Positions 34,388 to 43,112 of a DNA stretch of 64,000 nucleotides are shown here, one piece after another. The stretch covers positions 215,306 through 279,305 of the forward strand of contig NZ_JAGGJU010000009.1 in NCBI RefSeq assembly GCF_017873095.1, written 5' to 3'. The position numbers and the translations under genes were made by a program. The notes below the pieces were generated by a model. The model did no database searches and was not told where the DNA came from. It worked only from the letters and a program-made list of their open reading frames with translations. This DNA is from Heterorhizobium halophytocola. GTDB lineage: Bacteria > Pseudomonadota > Alphaproteobacteria > Rhizobiales > Rhizobiaceae. The first letter of the stretch is position 1. Every line of letters begins with the position of its first letter.

Positions 34388-37183
34388 TCAGGCAGCCTGG
34401 CTTGCCGCCGACTCCAGCATGTCGATGAAGAAGTCGGCGCTCTCGCGTGTCAGACAGAGCGGCGGTGTAATCCTCAGGATATTCAGGTGGTCCCCGGTCG
34501 GCCGGATGATCACGCCAAGCGCCAGAAGCCGCCGGCAGAGCATGGCCGCGGCCTCGCCAGCCGGCTCCAGTGTGTCTTCGTCGCGCGTCAATTCGAGGCC
34601 GAGATGAAGGCCCATGCCGTGCACCGTGCTGCCGGGGCCGAAGCGGTGCAACAGCGCTTCGAGCCGGGATCGCAGATGATCGCCGACGTCTCGCGCATTC
34701 TCCTGCAGCCCGTCTTGCGCCAGTCCGTCGAGCACGGCCATCGCCACGGCGCAACTGACGGGCAGACCGGAGGGCGACGACACGGTTTCCTCGTGCTTGG
34801 CCAGGCTTTCGGCAATCGCGTGGGTGGTGACGACGGCGCCGAGCGGTTGGCCGCCGGCGAGGTTTTCGCCGATCACGATGATATCCGGCGTCACGCCCTG
34901 TTGCTCGAAACCCCAGGCATGATGGCCGAGCCGGCCGAGCCCGGTCATGGCCTCGTCGGCGATGCAGACGCCACCCTGGCTGCGGATCATGTCATAGACC
35001 TCGGCGAGATAGCCGGGGGGCAGCGCAAGGCCGGCGGCATTGCTGCAGGTGGCCTCGCAGTGGAAGGCGGCGACCGGCTCGTCGTCGGCCTGCAGCCGCA
35101 TCAGCTCTGTCTGCACGGCATCTACATAGTCGGCCGTGGACGGCTCACCGCGATAAGGGCCGCGATAGCTGTTGGGTATCGCGACCGTGGTCACCCGGGA
35201 GTCGGAGGTGGCGGATGCGCTGATGACGGCCTCGGCACCGGTATGGGCCCTAGCAAGGCGCAGTGCCAGATCCGTGGCCTCGGACGAGCTGCCGACGAGA
35301 AAGACATGGTCCAGCCCCCGCGGCGCCCTGGCTTCCAGGGAGGCTTTATAGTCGGCTATGATCTGCGGCTGGATGGCGGGCCCGGTGTTGATCATGGCCC
35401 ATTGCCGATAGGCGGCCTCCGCCATCCGCAGATCGCCGTGACCGACAAGGTTGGCATCGCCTGCCATGTCGAGATAGGCCCGGCCGTCGAGGTCGAACAG
35501 ATATTCGCCGAAGCCGCGTTCGAACTGCGGCGTGCCACCGGCCGGCAGCGGTGCGGCATCGAGCGGGCAGTCGAGCAATGCGGCCGGTGACGGACACAGG
35601 ACCTGCCAGGCAGCGGCCTGGCTTCGGCGCGCGAACAGTGGCGGGACGAGATCGTGGTCGCGGCACAATTGCAGCCTGAGACCGCCGACGGTGCCCTCCT
35701 CGCCGGCAACCTGGCCAAGATCATCCCCCTGTTCGAGGACGGTTCCGTCCTCCAGCGGGCAATCGAGCCCGAAGACATGCAGACTGAGAGTGTCGCTTGC
35801 GAGGATGAAGCGATCCTCGTTGTGCCGGATGGTGCCGGCAAATGGCGCCACTGCACGGGTCGCCGCCGGCAGGCAGACATCGACATGCAGCGCGCAATTG
35901 GTCGGCTCCCGGGCAGAATGAAGCCGGGTATAGGACAGCCGATATTCGCCGTACCGGGTGGTGGCGACGCCGGTGCGGGCAGCCTCGCGGGCAAGCAGCT
36001 TCCAGTCGATCTCCGGGTCGGCAAAACCGTCGCCCACGAGCGCAGGGCTCGAGACCGAAAGGTCCGTCAGTCCATAGGCTCCGGCCTCGATATCAGGCAG
36101 GAGCCGGCCTGCCGCCAGATCGCGGATGGCCGGAACGCGGCCCATCCGGCCGAGAATGGCATGCTCCATCAGCGAGAATGGCACCGATGTCGCGGCGTCG
36201 AAGATCTGCCAGTGACGGCCGACCTGTGCCCGCAGGGGCGCATTGCCGGGTTCGAGTGCGAGCTGTTTTTCGCCGCTTGCGACCAGCACGCCGGCGCGCG
36301 CCACGATCAGCGGCCAGAGGGCCTTCAGTTCGCCATCGGTCAACGGCAATTGCGCGTGGAAGGCCTCGATCGCCGGCAGGATCGCGAAGGCATCGCCGCC
36401 GCCATGGGCGAGCAGGGAGGCGGCGAGGATCGCGAGGTCGCCGACCAGCCAGCCATAGGCGACGTCGTCGAAGTCGAGGATCCCGTCCGGCCGCCACAGG
36501 CCCTTGTCGTCGCGGCTGGCGGTGATCGCCTCATCGCTCAGGTGCTGGTGGATCGCCTGGGTGCGCAGATCGGTCGCCAGGGGCCGCAGATGCCGCACGG
36601 CAGTTATCATGGCCTTGGCAATCTTGTCGCGCTTGGTATTGTCCGGCACGGCCGCCAGCAATTCCAGGGCGACCGGCCCGGCGCGGCGCAGGTCCCATTG
36701 CAGCTCGCGCTCGAGGCCCGGATGGGTGAAATCCCGCAGCGCCAGAGAGATCCTTGCCGCAAAGGCGCCGGCGGCCCGCAGGTCTTCCGCGTTCAAGGCG
36801 CCCGAGCCGGCCAGCGTGTCGGCATCGGCAATCCGCAGCAGGCGGATGCGGTATTGCCCGTCCTCGCTCTCATGGAGAGCCAGTGCGGAGCCGTCGGTCG
36901 CCGGGACCGGTTGCGGCAGCGTGAGGTCGGGAAGGCTCTCTGACAGATGGCGAAGGGTCGCCAGCTGCGCCATCGCCTCCTGCTCCGACGCATCGGCCGC
37001 GCTGATCTTGAGGAGGAAGCGGTCCTGATCCGTCTCGACCAGAAAGTCGCGATCCTGCGCACCGGGAAGTTCGATCAGTTGCCCTGTCCGGCCGAAACGG
37101 TCCGACAGCAGGGCTGCCGCCGTCTCCAGCGAGATCTCGGGTCTTGGAAGCGCGATGCGCCTGTACTGTGCCTGGTCGGCCAT
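34388..37183 (-). CDS. APH - M23-like - class III aminotransferase-like fusion, apparently lacking catalytic residues
   Basis: The 931-residue protein has three domains. Residues ~15-340 are aminoglycoside-phosphotransferase-like; the catalytic loop reads HQHLSDEA (212-219) where HxDxxxxN is expected, so catalytic Asp and Asn are replaced, although DFDD (237-240) remains. Residues ~400-515 resemble an M23/LytM beta-barrel (ALHVDVCLPAATRAVAPFAG; VLEQGDDLGQVAGEEGTVGG) without HxxxD/HxH zinc ligands. Residues ~550-931 are class III aminotransferase-like: cofactor Asp is kept in IADEAMTGLGRLGHH (D743), but the PLP-lysine position reads IGENLAGGQP (E773) and the YHGxT segment is gone. A GGAGAGG precedes ATG 37183. 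Intact relatives with this architecture occur in rhizobia; here a non-catalytic or altered role is likely. Confidence 0.8.
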   Translation of the reverse strand: MADQAQYRRIALPRPEISLETAAALLSDRFGRTGQLIELPGAQDRDFLVETDQDRFLLKISAADASEQEAMAQLATLRHLSESLPDLTLPQPVPATDGSALALHESEDGQYRIRLLRIADADTLAGSGALNAEDLRAAGAFAARISLALRDFTHPGLERELQWDLRRAGPVALELLAAVPDNTKRDKIAKAMITAVRHLRPLATDLRTQAIHQHLSDEAITASRDDKGLWRPDGILDFDDVAYGWLVGDLAILAASLLAHGGGDAFAILPAIEAFHAQLPLTDGELKALWPLIVARAGVLVASGEKQLALEPGNAPLRAQVGRHWQIFDAATSVPFSLMEHAILGRMGRVPAIRDLAAGRLLPDIEAGAYGLTDLSVSSPALVGDGFADPEIDWKLLAREAARTGVATTRYGEYRLSYTRLHSAREPTNCALHVDVCLPAATRAVAPFAGTIRHNEDRFILASDTLSLHVFGLDCPLEDGTVLEQGDDLGQVAGEEGTVGGLRLQLCRDHDLVPPLFARRSQAAAWQVLCPSPAALLDCPLDAAPLPAGGTPQFERGFGEYLFDLDGRAYLDMAGDANLVGHGDLRMAEAAYRQWAMINTGPAIQPQIIADYKASLEARAPRGLDHVFLVGSSSEATDLALRLARAHTGAEAVISASATSDSRVTTVAIPNSYRGPYRGEPSTADYVDAVQTELMRLQADDEPVAAFHCEATCSNAAGLALPPGYLAEVYDMIRSQGGVCIADEAMTGLGRLGHHAWGFEQQGVTPDIIVIGENLAGGQPLGAVVTTHAIAESLAKHEETVSSPSGLPVSCAVAMAVLDGLAQDGLQENARDVGDHLRSRLEALLHRFGPGSTVHGMGLHLGLELTRDEDTLEPAGEAAAMLCRRLLALGVIIRPTGDHLNILRITPPLCLTRESADFFIDMLESAASQAA

Positions 37184-37298
37184 CGTCTGCCTCTCCGGAA
37201 ACGATTTTCCGAGAGATTAGCAGAGGATAGCCTTTCGTCCATCCGGGCTTTGGTCTCGTATGCGCATTATTCCGCACGGGACCCGGAATGGACCTTTG

Positions 37299-38183
37299 TC
37301 AGCCCATCCGCTCGGAGGCGTAGGAGCCGGGACTGGCCGGGAAAACCACCGTGCGATTGCCGTTGATGAAGGTGCGGTGGTGAATATGGGCATGGATGGC
37401 GCTTGCCAGCACATGGCTTTCGACATCACGACCGATCGAGACGTAATCGTCGGCCGACTGCGCATGGGTGATCCGCGCGACATCCTGCTCGATGATCGGG
37501 CCTTCATCGAGATCGGCGGTGACGTAATGGGCCGTGGCGCCGATCAGCTTCACGCCGCGCTCGAACGCCTGCTTGTAGGGATTGGCGCCCTTGAAGGACG
37601 GCAGGAAGGAATGGTGGATATTGATGATCTTGCCGGACATCTTCTTGCAGAGATTGTCGGAAAGAACCTGCATGTAGCGGGCAAGCACGATCAGTTCGGT
37701 ACCGGTCTGCTCGACGAGTTCCAGCAATTGGGCTTCCGCCTGCGGCTTATTGGCCTTGGTGACCTTGATGTGATGGAAGGGAATGTCGTGATTGACGACA
37801 ACCTTCTGGTAATCGAAATGGTTGGAAACCACGCCGACGATGTCGATCGGCAGGGCGCCGATCTTCCAGCGGTAGAGCAGATCGTTCAGGCAATGGCCGA
37901 AACGCGACACCATCAGCAGCACCTTCACGCGATGGGCGCCGTCGTGCAAGTCCCATTGCATGCCGAATTTCTCGCCGATCGGCGCGAAGTCCGTCTCGAT
38001 CTCCTCGCGGGTCTTGCCCTCTTCCGAGATGAAGCTGACGCGCATGAAGAAGCGGCCGGTGTCGAGGTCATCGAATTGCGAGCTGTCGACGATATTGCAG
38101 CATTTGTCGGCAAGATAGCCGGAAATGGCGGCGACAATTCCTCGTGCCGAAGGGCATGAAACGGTCAAAACATGGCTCGTCAT
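37299..38183 (-). CDS. purU: Formyltetrahydrofolate deformylase
   Basis: The 294-residue enzyme has an N-terminal ACT domain (LTVSCPSARGIVAAISGYLA; FFMRVSFISEEG). The formyltransferase-like catalytic domain follows: KVLLMVSRFGHCLNDLLYRW; IVGVVSNHFDY; the catalytic Asn-His region INIHHSFLPSFKGANPYKQA; and IGATAHYVTADLDEGPIIEQ with the conserved His and Asp. PurU hydrolyses 10-formyl-THF to formate and THF and balances one-carbon pools. It is co-directional with the fusion gene (115 bases downstream); a functional link is not evident. Confidence 0.94.
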   Translation of the reverse strand: MTSHVLTVSCPSARGIVAAISGYLADKCCNIVDSSQFDDLDTGRFFMRVSFISEEGKTREEIETDFAPIGEKFGMQWDLHDGAHRVKVLLMVSRFGHCLNDLLYRWKIGALPIDIVGVVSNHFDYQKVVVNHDIPFHHIKVTKANKPQAEAQLLELVEQTGTELIVLARYMQVLSDNLCKKMSGKIINIHHSFLPSFKGANPYKQAFERGVKLIGATAHYVTADLDEGPIIEQDVARITHAQSADDYVSIGRDVESHVLASAIHAHIHHRTFINGNRTVVFPASPGSYASERMG

Positions 38184-38477
38184 CGATCAGCGTCTCCTCG
38201 CATGCATCCGTCTTTGATCGGTTCTCATATCCCATGGTCGCTTGTGGGAAAAGGACCTGATGTCGAAGCCGCTTGGGGGCCGCGATTATCGATCGAACTT
38301 AGGGCAAGCGTTTCGAAATTCCGTTCCCTTTGCGTCTTCGAAAGGCTGAATGCCGCCGTGCGGCCTGCGGTTTTCCGGGCGTGGGTAACCAAGCTTGGAA
38401 GTCGTGGCGCGGCGCGATTGACCGGGATCGGGGCACTGCCTAGTCTCACCGACGGCAAGACAGGGGGAGGCGACACG
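38184..38477. other. 294-bp divergent intergenic region (purU / GH5)
   Basis: An in-frame extension of the GH5 gene reaches back through this gap but its translation is not protein-like and lies ahead of a clear signal peptide. No promoter hexamers, operators or RNA structures were identified with confidence. Confidence 0.4.
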
Positions 38478-39524
38478 ATGCACAGGAACGGCCGGTTTGC
38501 AGGACTGATGATAGGCGCCCTGCTGTTGCAGCCGGTGCTGGCCTGCGCCCAGGTCGCAGACGGGTGCTATCGCGGCATAAACCTGTCGGGTGCCGAGTTC
38601 GGCAAGCCACCGGGGCAGATCAACAAGACCTATGTCTATCCCTCCGAGCGCACCGTCACCTATTTTGCCGCGCAGGGTTTCGACACGGTGCGCCTGCCGT
38701 TCAAGTGGGAGCGATTGCAGCCGGACCTCTTCGGGCCCCTCAATGCGGACGAACTGGCCCGGATCGACAAGACGCTTGCGCTGCTGCGGGGCTATGCCAT
38801 CCGGCTGATCCTCGATCCGCACAATTACGCGCATTATGCGGGCGATGTGATCGGCAGCGAAAAAGTGCCGGTTGCCGCCTTTGCCGACTTCTGGGGACGG
38901 CTGGCGAAGCATTATGCCGGCCAGCCGGACGTTGTCTTCGGCCTGATGAACGAGCCGTCGAATATCGGCACGCCGGTGTGGGTGGAAGCGGCCAATGCCG
39001 CGATCAAATCCATCCGCGATACGGGTGCCGACAACATCATTCTCGTGCCCGGCACCCACTGGACCGGCGCGCATTCCTGGTTTCGCGAGGAAGACGGCAA
39101 GAGCCATGCCGCCGCCATGCTCGAGATCACGGACCCCGGCGCGAATTTCGCCTATGAGGTGCACCAGTATTTCGATGCGGATTTTTCCGGCACCAAGGGC
39201 ACCTGCGATCGCGCAGCCGATGCCGTCAAGGCGGTATCGAAATTCACCGGCTGGCTGAAGGACAACGGCAAGCGCGGCTTTCTCGGCGAATTCGGCGTGC
39301 CCGGCGCTGCCCCTTGCGTATCCGCACTGGGCGACATGGTGGGCGAAGTGGCCGACAATCCCGATGTCTGGACCGGCTGGACCTACTGGGTGGCCGGCGA
39401 CTGGTGGAGCCGCAACGAACCGCTCAACATCCAGCCGACCAAGGATGGCGACCGGCCGCAACTTGCCGGATTGAAACCCTTTCTCGACGCGCCTTCGGCC
39501 GCCTGTGCGGCGCTCAAGCGCTAG
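38478..39524 (+). CDS. Secreted glycoside hydrolase family 5 (endoglucanase-like)
   Basis: The 348-residue precursor has a signal peptide (GLMIGALLLQPVLACA, cleavage near AQV). The GH5 barrel follows: CYRGINLSGAEFG at strand 1; GFDTVRLPFKWERLQ; IRLILDPHNYAHY; acid/base E159 in FGLMNEPSN; FAYEVHQYFDAD; nucleophile E271 in GFLGEFGVPG; TYWVAGDWW near the end. GH5 enzymes cleave internal beta-1,4 or related linkages. ATG 38478 has GGAGG 7 bases upstream. Its 3' end overlaps the convergent Wzy-like gene by 11 bases. Beside polysaccharide genes, it may trim or process the polymer these make. Confidence 0.92.
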   Translation: MHRNGRFAGLMIGALLLQPVLACAQVADGCYRGINLSGAEFGKPPGQINKTYVYPSERTVTYFAAQGFDTVRLPFKWERLQPDLFGPLNADELARIDKTLALLRGYAIRLILDPHNYAHYAGDVIGSEKVPVAAFADFWGRLAKHYAGQPDVVFGLMNEPSNIGTPVWVEAANAAIKSIRDTGADNIILVPGTHWTGAHSWFREEDGKSHAAAMLEITDPGANFAYEVHQYFDADFSGTKGTCDRAADAVKAVSKFTGWLKDNGKRGFLGEFGVPGAAPCVSALGDMVGEVADNPDVWTGWTYWVAGDWWSRNEPLNIQPTKDGDRPQLAGLKPFLDAPSAACAALKR

Positions 39525-40785
39525 ATTTCCGGCGGCTTGCCGTCGGTGCCGAAAAGACGGATGCGTGATCGGCTATGCCCAGAAGGCACCACATCAGCCC
39601 GGCGGTCTTGATCGAGTAGAGCGAGTTGCTGATCAGCAGCAGCAAGATCATGTAGACCAGGATGCCGGCATGGAACTGCCAGGCGCGCGTCGTGCGCGCC
39701 GGCGCATAGACCGCGGCCCACCAGATGAAGATGAAGCCGAAAAGCCCGAATTGCGTCAGCGTATAGGCAAGGCCCGAATCGGCGGTGAAGCTGTCGGTCG
39801 TCTGCATGCCGAAGACGATTTCGGGCGTCAGTCTGGCAAGCAGACTTGCCGTGACCTTGAAGCGCCCGGCGATGTCGTTCGGGCCGCCCTCCGTGCCGCT
39901 ATGCAGGCCATAGGCGGAAATCACGGCGAGCAGGAGCAGTGGCGCCGCCAGCCACATCACCCGGGGTATGAACCGGAAGAACGGTGCCAGCACGACGATG
40001 GCGACGCAGGTGAGGAAGCCGAAGCGGGCATCGGCAAGCACGATGGAGGTCATGGCTGCCGCGATCACCAGCCAGCGGCCGCCCATCTCCTTGCGGAAAT
40101 AGGCCCAGCAGAAAATGATGACGCCGAAATTGCCGGCCGAGACCGGCTCCAGGAAGACCGAAGACACCCGGTGCTGGCCGAGAAACGGCAGCAATGTGCG
40201 CGGCTCCGGCCGCAAGCCGCTGGCAAAGAGGCCGGTCGTGGCACCATACGTGTCCTGCAGCGTCACGGTGCCACGAGCGATATAATAGCCGAGAATGTTG
40301 AAGATCTGCAGATAGAGATCGGTCGCCAGATATTCGAACAGGCCGAAAAAGGTGACGATGACGGCCGATACCACGACCATGCGATCGCCAAGGACGGGGT
40401 CGCGCAGTCGCGATCCGGTGAAGTAGAACAGGATCGGGATCAGCACGTCGCGCACCGGTTTCGGATCGATGGCGTGGCGCATGGCAAACAGGAAGATCAT
40501 GTAGCTGACGAAGACCCCGACCATGAGGTAAAGGCCGAGGCGGCGGTCCAGGGCCGCAAGGCCGGCGGCCGCGATCATCAGCGCTTCGCCCGCCATCACC
40601 CAGGAGGGGTGAATGCCGGTGATCCGCGTGTTGACGAAGCAGAGAAAGAGATTGACCGTCAGGCCGCCCATGACGGCGAAGACCGCAAGCCAGCGCACCA
40701 GCAGCGGCGCGTCGGATGCATCAGGGGCGGCGGGCAGCTGCGTGCCGTAGCGGCTGGCGGAGTGCAGGCCGGCAACAGACATCAC
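39514..40785 (-). CDS. Wzy-like polysaccharide polymerase / O-antigen ligase-family membrane protein
   Basis: The 423-residue protein has about ten or more hydrophobic helices (WLAVFAVMGGLTVNLFLCFV; YLMVGVFVSYMIFLFAM; VVVSAVIVTFFGLFEYLA; LVIAAAMTSIVLADARFGFL; LGLLGFIFIWWAAVYAP-type end). A long soluble loop lies in the middle (about residues 170-215, RGTVTLQDTYGATTGLF ... LGQHRVSSVFLEPVSAGNFG). This is the plan of Wzy/WaaL-type proteins, which polymerise lipid-linked repeat units in the periplasm. It follows the Wzc-like co-polymerase by 51 bases on the same strand. Sequence alone does not fix the glycan. Confidence 0.78.
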   Translation of the reverse strand: MMSVAGLHSASRYGTQLPAAPDASDAPLLVRWLAVFAVMGGLTVNLFLCFVNTRITGIHPSWVMAGEALMIAAAGLAALDRRLGLYLMVGVFVSYMIFLFAMRHAIDPKPVRDVLIPILFYFTGSRLRDPVLGDRMVVVSAVIVTFFGLFEYLATDLYLQIFNILGYYIARGTVTLQDTYGATTGLFASGLRPEPRTLLPFLGQHRVSSVFLEPVSAGNFGVIIFCWAYFRKEMGGRWLVIAAAMTSIVLADARFGFLTCVAIVVLAPFFRFIPRVMWLAAPLLLLAVISAYGLHSGTEGGPNDIAGRFKVTASLLARLTPEIVFGMQTTDSFTADSGLAYTLTQFGLFGFIFIWWAAVYAPARTTRAWQFHAGILVYMILLLLISNSLYSIKTAGLMWCLLGIADHASVFSAPTASRRKSSA

Positions 40786-40836
40786 GCCTGTCCTCGTGGC
40801 TGGGCTTTCGAGCGCAATGCAGGTGCATGGCCCATG

Positions 40837-42885
40837 TCAGTCGGTCTCGCCGAGGATCACGCGGCCTAGCATCCGGTCGCCGAACAGATATTCGGCATCG
40901 GCCCAGTCGGTGCTTCCCGCCTGTTCCACCACAATCACCATGTCGCTTTCGGGGATCAGGTCGCCGAGGATCTTGGTGGCGGGCGTTCCGCATGCATTGA
41001 TCAGCGTCAGCGCCTTTTCCGCAATCTGGGTACCCAGGAAGCGGTTGAAGCTCGGGCGATTGGTCGCCTGCGGCCGGGGCGGCGCTGCGGCCGCGTCATG
41101 TTCGAAGCGAAGCCGGTCGAGAATACCGGTATCCTCATCCTCGACATCGAGGGCGGCCAGCATGCTGGGCTGCCCCCGACGGATCGGCGCACGGGCAGCG
41201 CGGGAGCGCTGTTCGACGAGTTCGCCGGGCGCATGGCGCACATCCTGCCCCTCGGCGATCAGCCGTCGCACGACGTCGCAGACGAGGCCATCCGCCGAGA
41301 CCGGCAGGGCATCGACGGAGACGAACAGCACGGTTGCGGGCATCCGGCCGCCGAGGTCCCTCTCGATCTTCGCGGCAATCGCTTCGATCCCTGTAGCCCA
41401 TCGTTGCTTTGCGTCTGTCTGGCGTTTGCGGGCGCCGAGCAAGGCGCGCTTGCGCTTTGCGCTCTCACCAGGGACCGGCAGGACGGCAATGACGTCGATC
41501 TCGGCATCCTTCTCGACACGCCTCTCGACAGCGGCCGCTACTACCGGCCGTGCCGGTGGCAGGATTGCGGTGCCGAGCTCGCGAAGCACCGCAAGGCCGG
41601 CTCCGAGGATCAGGCCGAACAGGCCGCCAGCCGCGACGATCAGCAGCTTGACCAGTTTCGACCCGCCGCCGGGGACCGTGGCCGCGGTGATGACGCGGGA
41701 ATTGTTGGTTTTCAGCGTTTCCTGCTGGCCGAGTTCCTCGGCACGGTTGAGGAAGGACTTGTAGAGCGCCTGGACCGCATCGGCCTCGCTTTGCAGCTGG
41801 CGAAGCTTGATCTGCGCCTCGCCGCTGTCGAAGCTCTGGCGCGTCAGGGTGTCGAGGCGGCGCTGGAGGGCTTTGGTATTGGCGGCCGCGCGCTGGTATT
41901 CGCTCTGCATCGACTGGCGTATCCGGCCAAGCTCCTGCTCGATGGCCGCCTTCATGCTGTCGACCTGCGAGCGGATGGCGCGCAACTGCGGATGGCCAGC
42001 CCCCAGCGTGGTCTCCAGCTGGACCTGGCGGTCGAGCAATTCAACATAGCGCTGGCGCAGCGAATCAATGGCCGGCGACTGCAATGCTTCGGGGATGCCC
42101 CCTGCCTGCACCGAATTGGCCGTAAGGCGCCGCGCCTGCTCGTAGACCGTCTGCTTCTGTTCCTCCTCGCCGCGGGCGGCGATCAGTTGCTGGTTCAGGC
42201 CGGCCAGTTGCTGGTCGATGACAAGGCCGGTGGTGCCGGTGGTGGCAAGGCCGTTTTCGGAGCGGAATTTCTCGACTGCGGCTTCCGCCTTGGCCACCCG
42301 CCCGCGCAGCTCGCTGGCCTGCCCCTGAAAGGCGTTGCTCGCGCGGCGGGCGGCATCGGCACGGGCCTGATCGATCTGCTTCAGATAGGTATTGGCGACC
42401 GCATTGGCGATGCTGGCGGCCGTCTCGGCGACCTTGTGCTCGGCGGAAATGACCAGGACCAGGGACTGTCCGGCGCGCTGGACGACCAGATGTTCCTTGA
42501 GCGCCGCGGACGTTGCCGCGACGGCCTCGTCGGTGGACAATTTCGCCAGCGTGTCCGGATCCAGCAGGTAGGCGTCATGGGTCAGATCGAGATCGCGCAC
42601 GACCTGGTCGAGCACATTGCGCGACTGGACCACATAGACCTGGCTGTCCAGTCCGGCCTGATCCTGCTGGGGCAGTGCCGCTGCCGCGGAGCCGGCATTG
42701 CTGTCGGCCAGCAGACCCAGAGGATCGAGCAGAAGTTCGGTAGACGCGGTGTAGACCGGCGTCATCCGCAGGGCAACGAGGGCTGCAAGGATCGTGACGA
42801 CAAGCGCGGTCACCACCACATAGCGGATGCGGCGGCGCAAAATGCCTGGAAGCTCGAAAATGTCGATGTTCATCTTTGTGTCCAC
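40837..42885 (-). CDS. Wzc/GumC-like polysaccharide co-polymerase lacking a recognisable P-loop
   Basis: The 682-residue protein has an N-terminal Wzz domain (DIFELPGILRRRIRYVVVTA with the first helix; VYTASTELLLDP). A long coiled coil follows (about residues 170-400, rich in Q/A/E/R). The second helix (LVKLLIVAAGGLFGLILGAG) comes near residue 430, after the proline-containing PGGGSK. The ~230-residue C-terminal region occupies the place of the tyrosine-kinase domain, but I find no Walker A GxxGxGK(S/T) or Tyr cluster. It would set chain length or organise export without kinase activity. It is transcribed with the Wzy-like gene and is divergent from the glycosyltransferase gene (227-base gap). 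Confidence 0.85.
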   Translation of the reverse strand: MDTKMNIDIFELPGILRRRIRYVVVTALVVTILAALVALRMTPVYTASTELLLDPLGLLADSNAGSAAAALPQQDQAGLDSQVYVVQSRNVLDQVVRDLDLTHDAYLLDPDTLAKLSTDEAVAATSAALKEHLVVQRAGQSLVLVISAEHKVAETAASIANAVANTYLKQIDQARADAARRASNAFQGQASELRGRVAKAEAAVEKFRSENGLATTGTTGLVIDQQLAGLNQQLIAARGEEEQKQTVYEQARRLTANSVQAGGIPEALQSPAIDSLRQRYVELLDRQVQLETTLGAGHPQLRAIRSQVDSMKAAIEQELGRIRQSMQSEYQRAAANTKALQRRLDTLTRQSFDSGEAQIKLRQLQSEADAVQALYKSFLNRAEELGQQETLKTNNSRVITAATVPGGGSKLVKLLIVAAGGLFGLILGAGLAVLRELGTAILPPARPVVAAAVERRVEKDAEIDVIAVLPVPGESAKRKRALLGARKRQTDAKQRWATGIEAIAAKIERDLGGRMPATVLFVSVDALPVSADGLVCDVVRRLIAEGQDVRHAPGELVEQRSRAARAPIRRGQPSMLAALDVEDEDTGILDRLRFEHDAAAAPPRPQATNRPSFNRFLGTQIAEKALTLINACGTPATKILGDLIPESDMVIVVEQAGSTDWADAEYLFGDRMLGRVILGETD

Positions 42886-43112
42886 GCCGCTTGCCGGCCG
42901 ATGCCAGGTCGTCTCGCCCGTTGCCCGTCCTGATCCAACCGCGAACGCGCCATGTTCCTTCAGGGTCTGCAGGAGACACGATCCTTCTCGGCCAATCTGG
43001 CAGGCTATAGTTAACGACTGCTAAAGGACGCGGCAGATGCTAGCGACGGCATCGCTATCTGCACCGGATATTAACCCTCGGATGCTAGCCGGGGAGAGCA
43101 ACGTAAAGCGGG

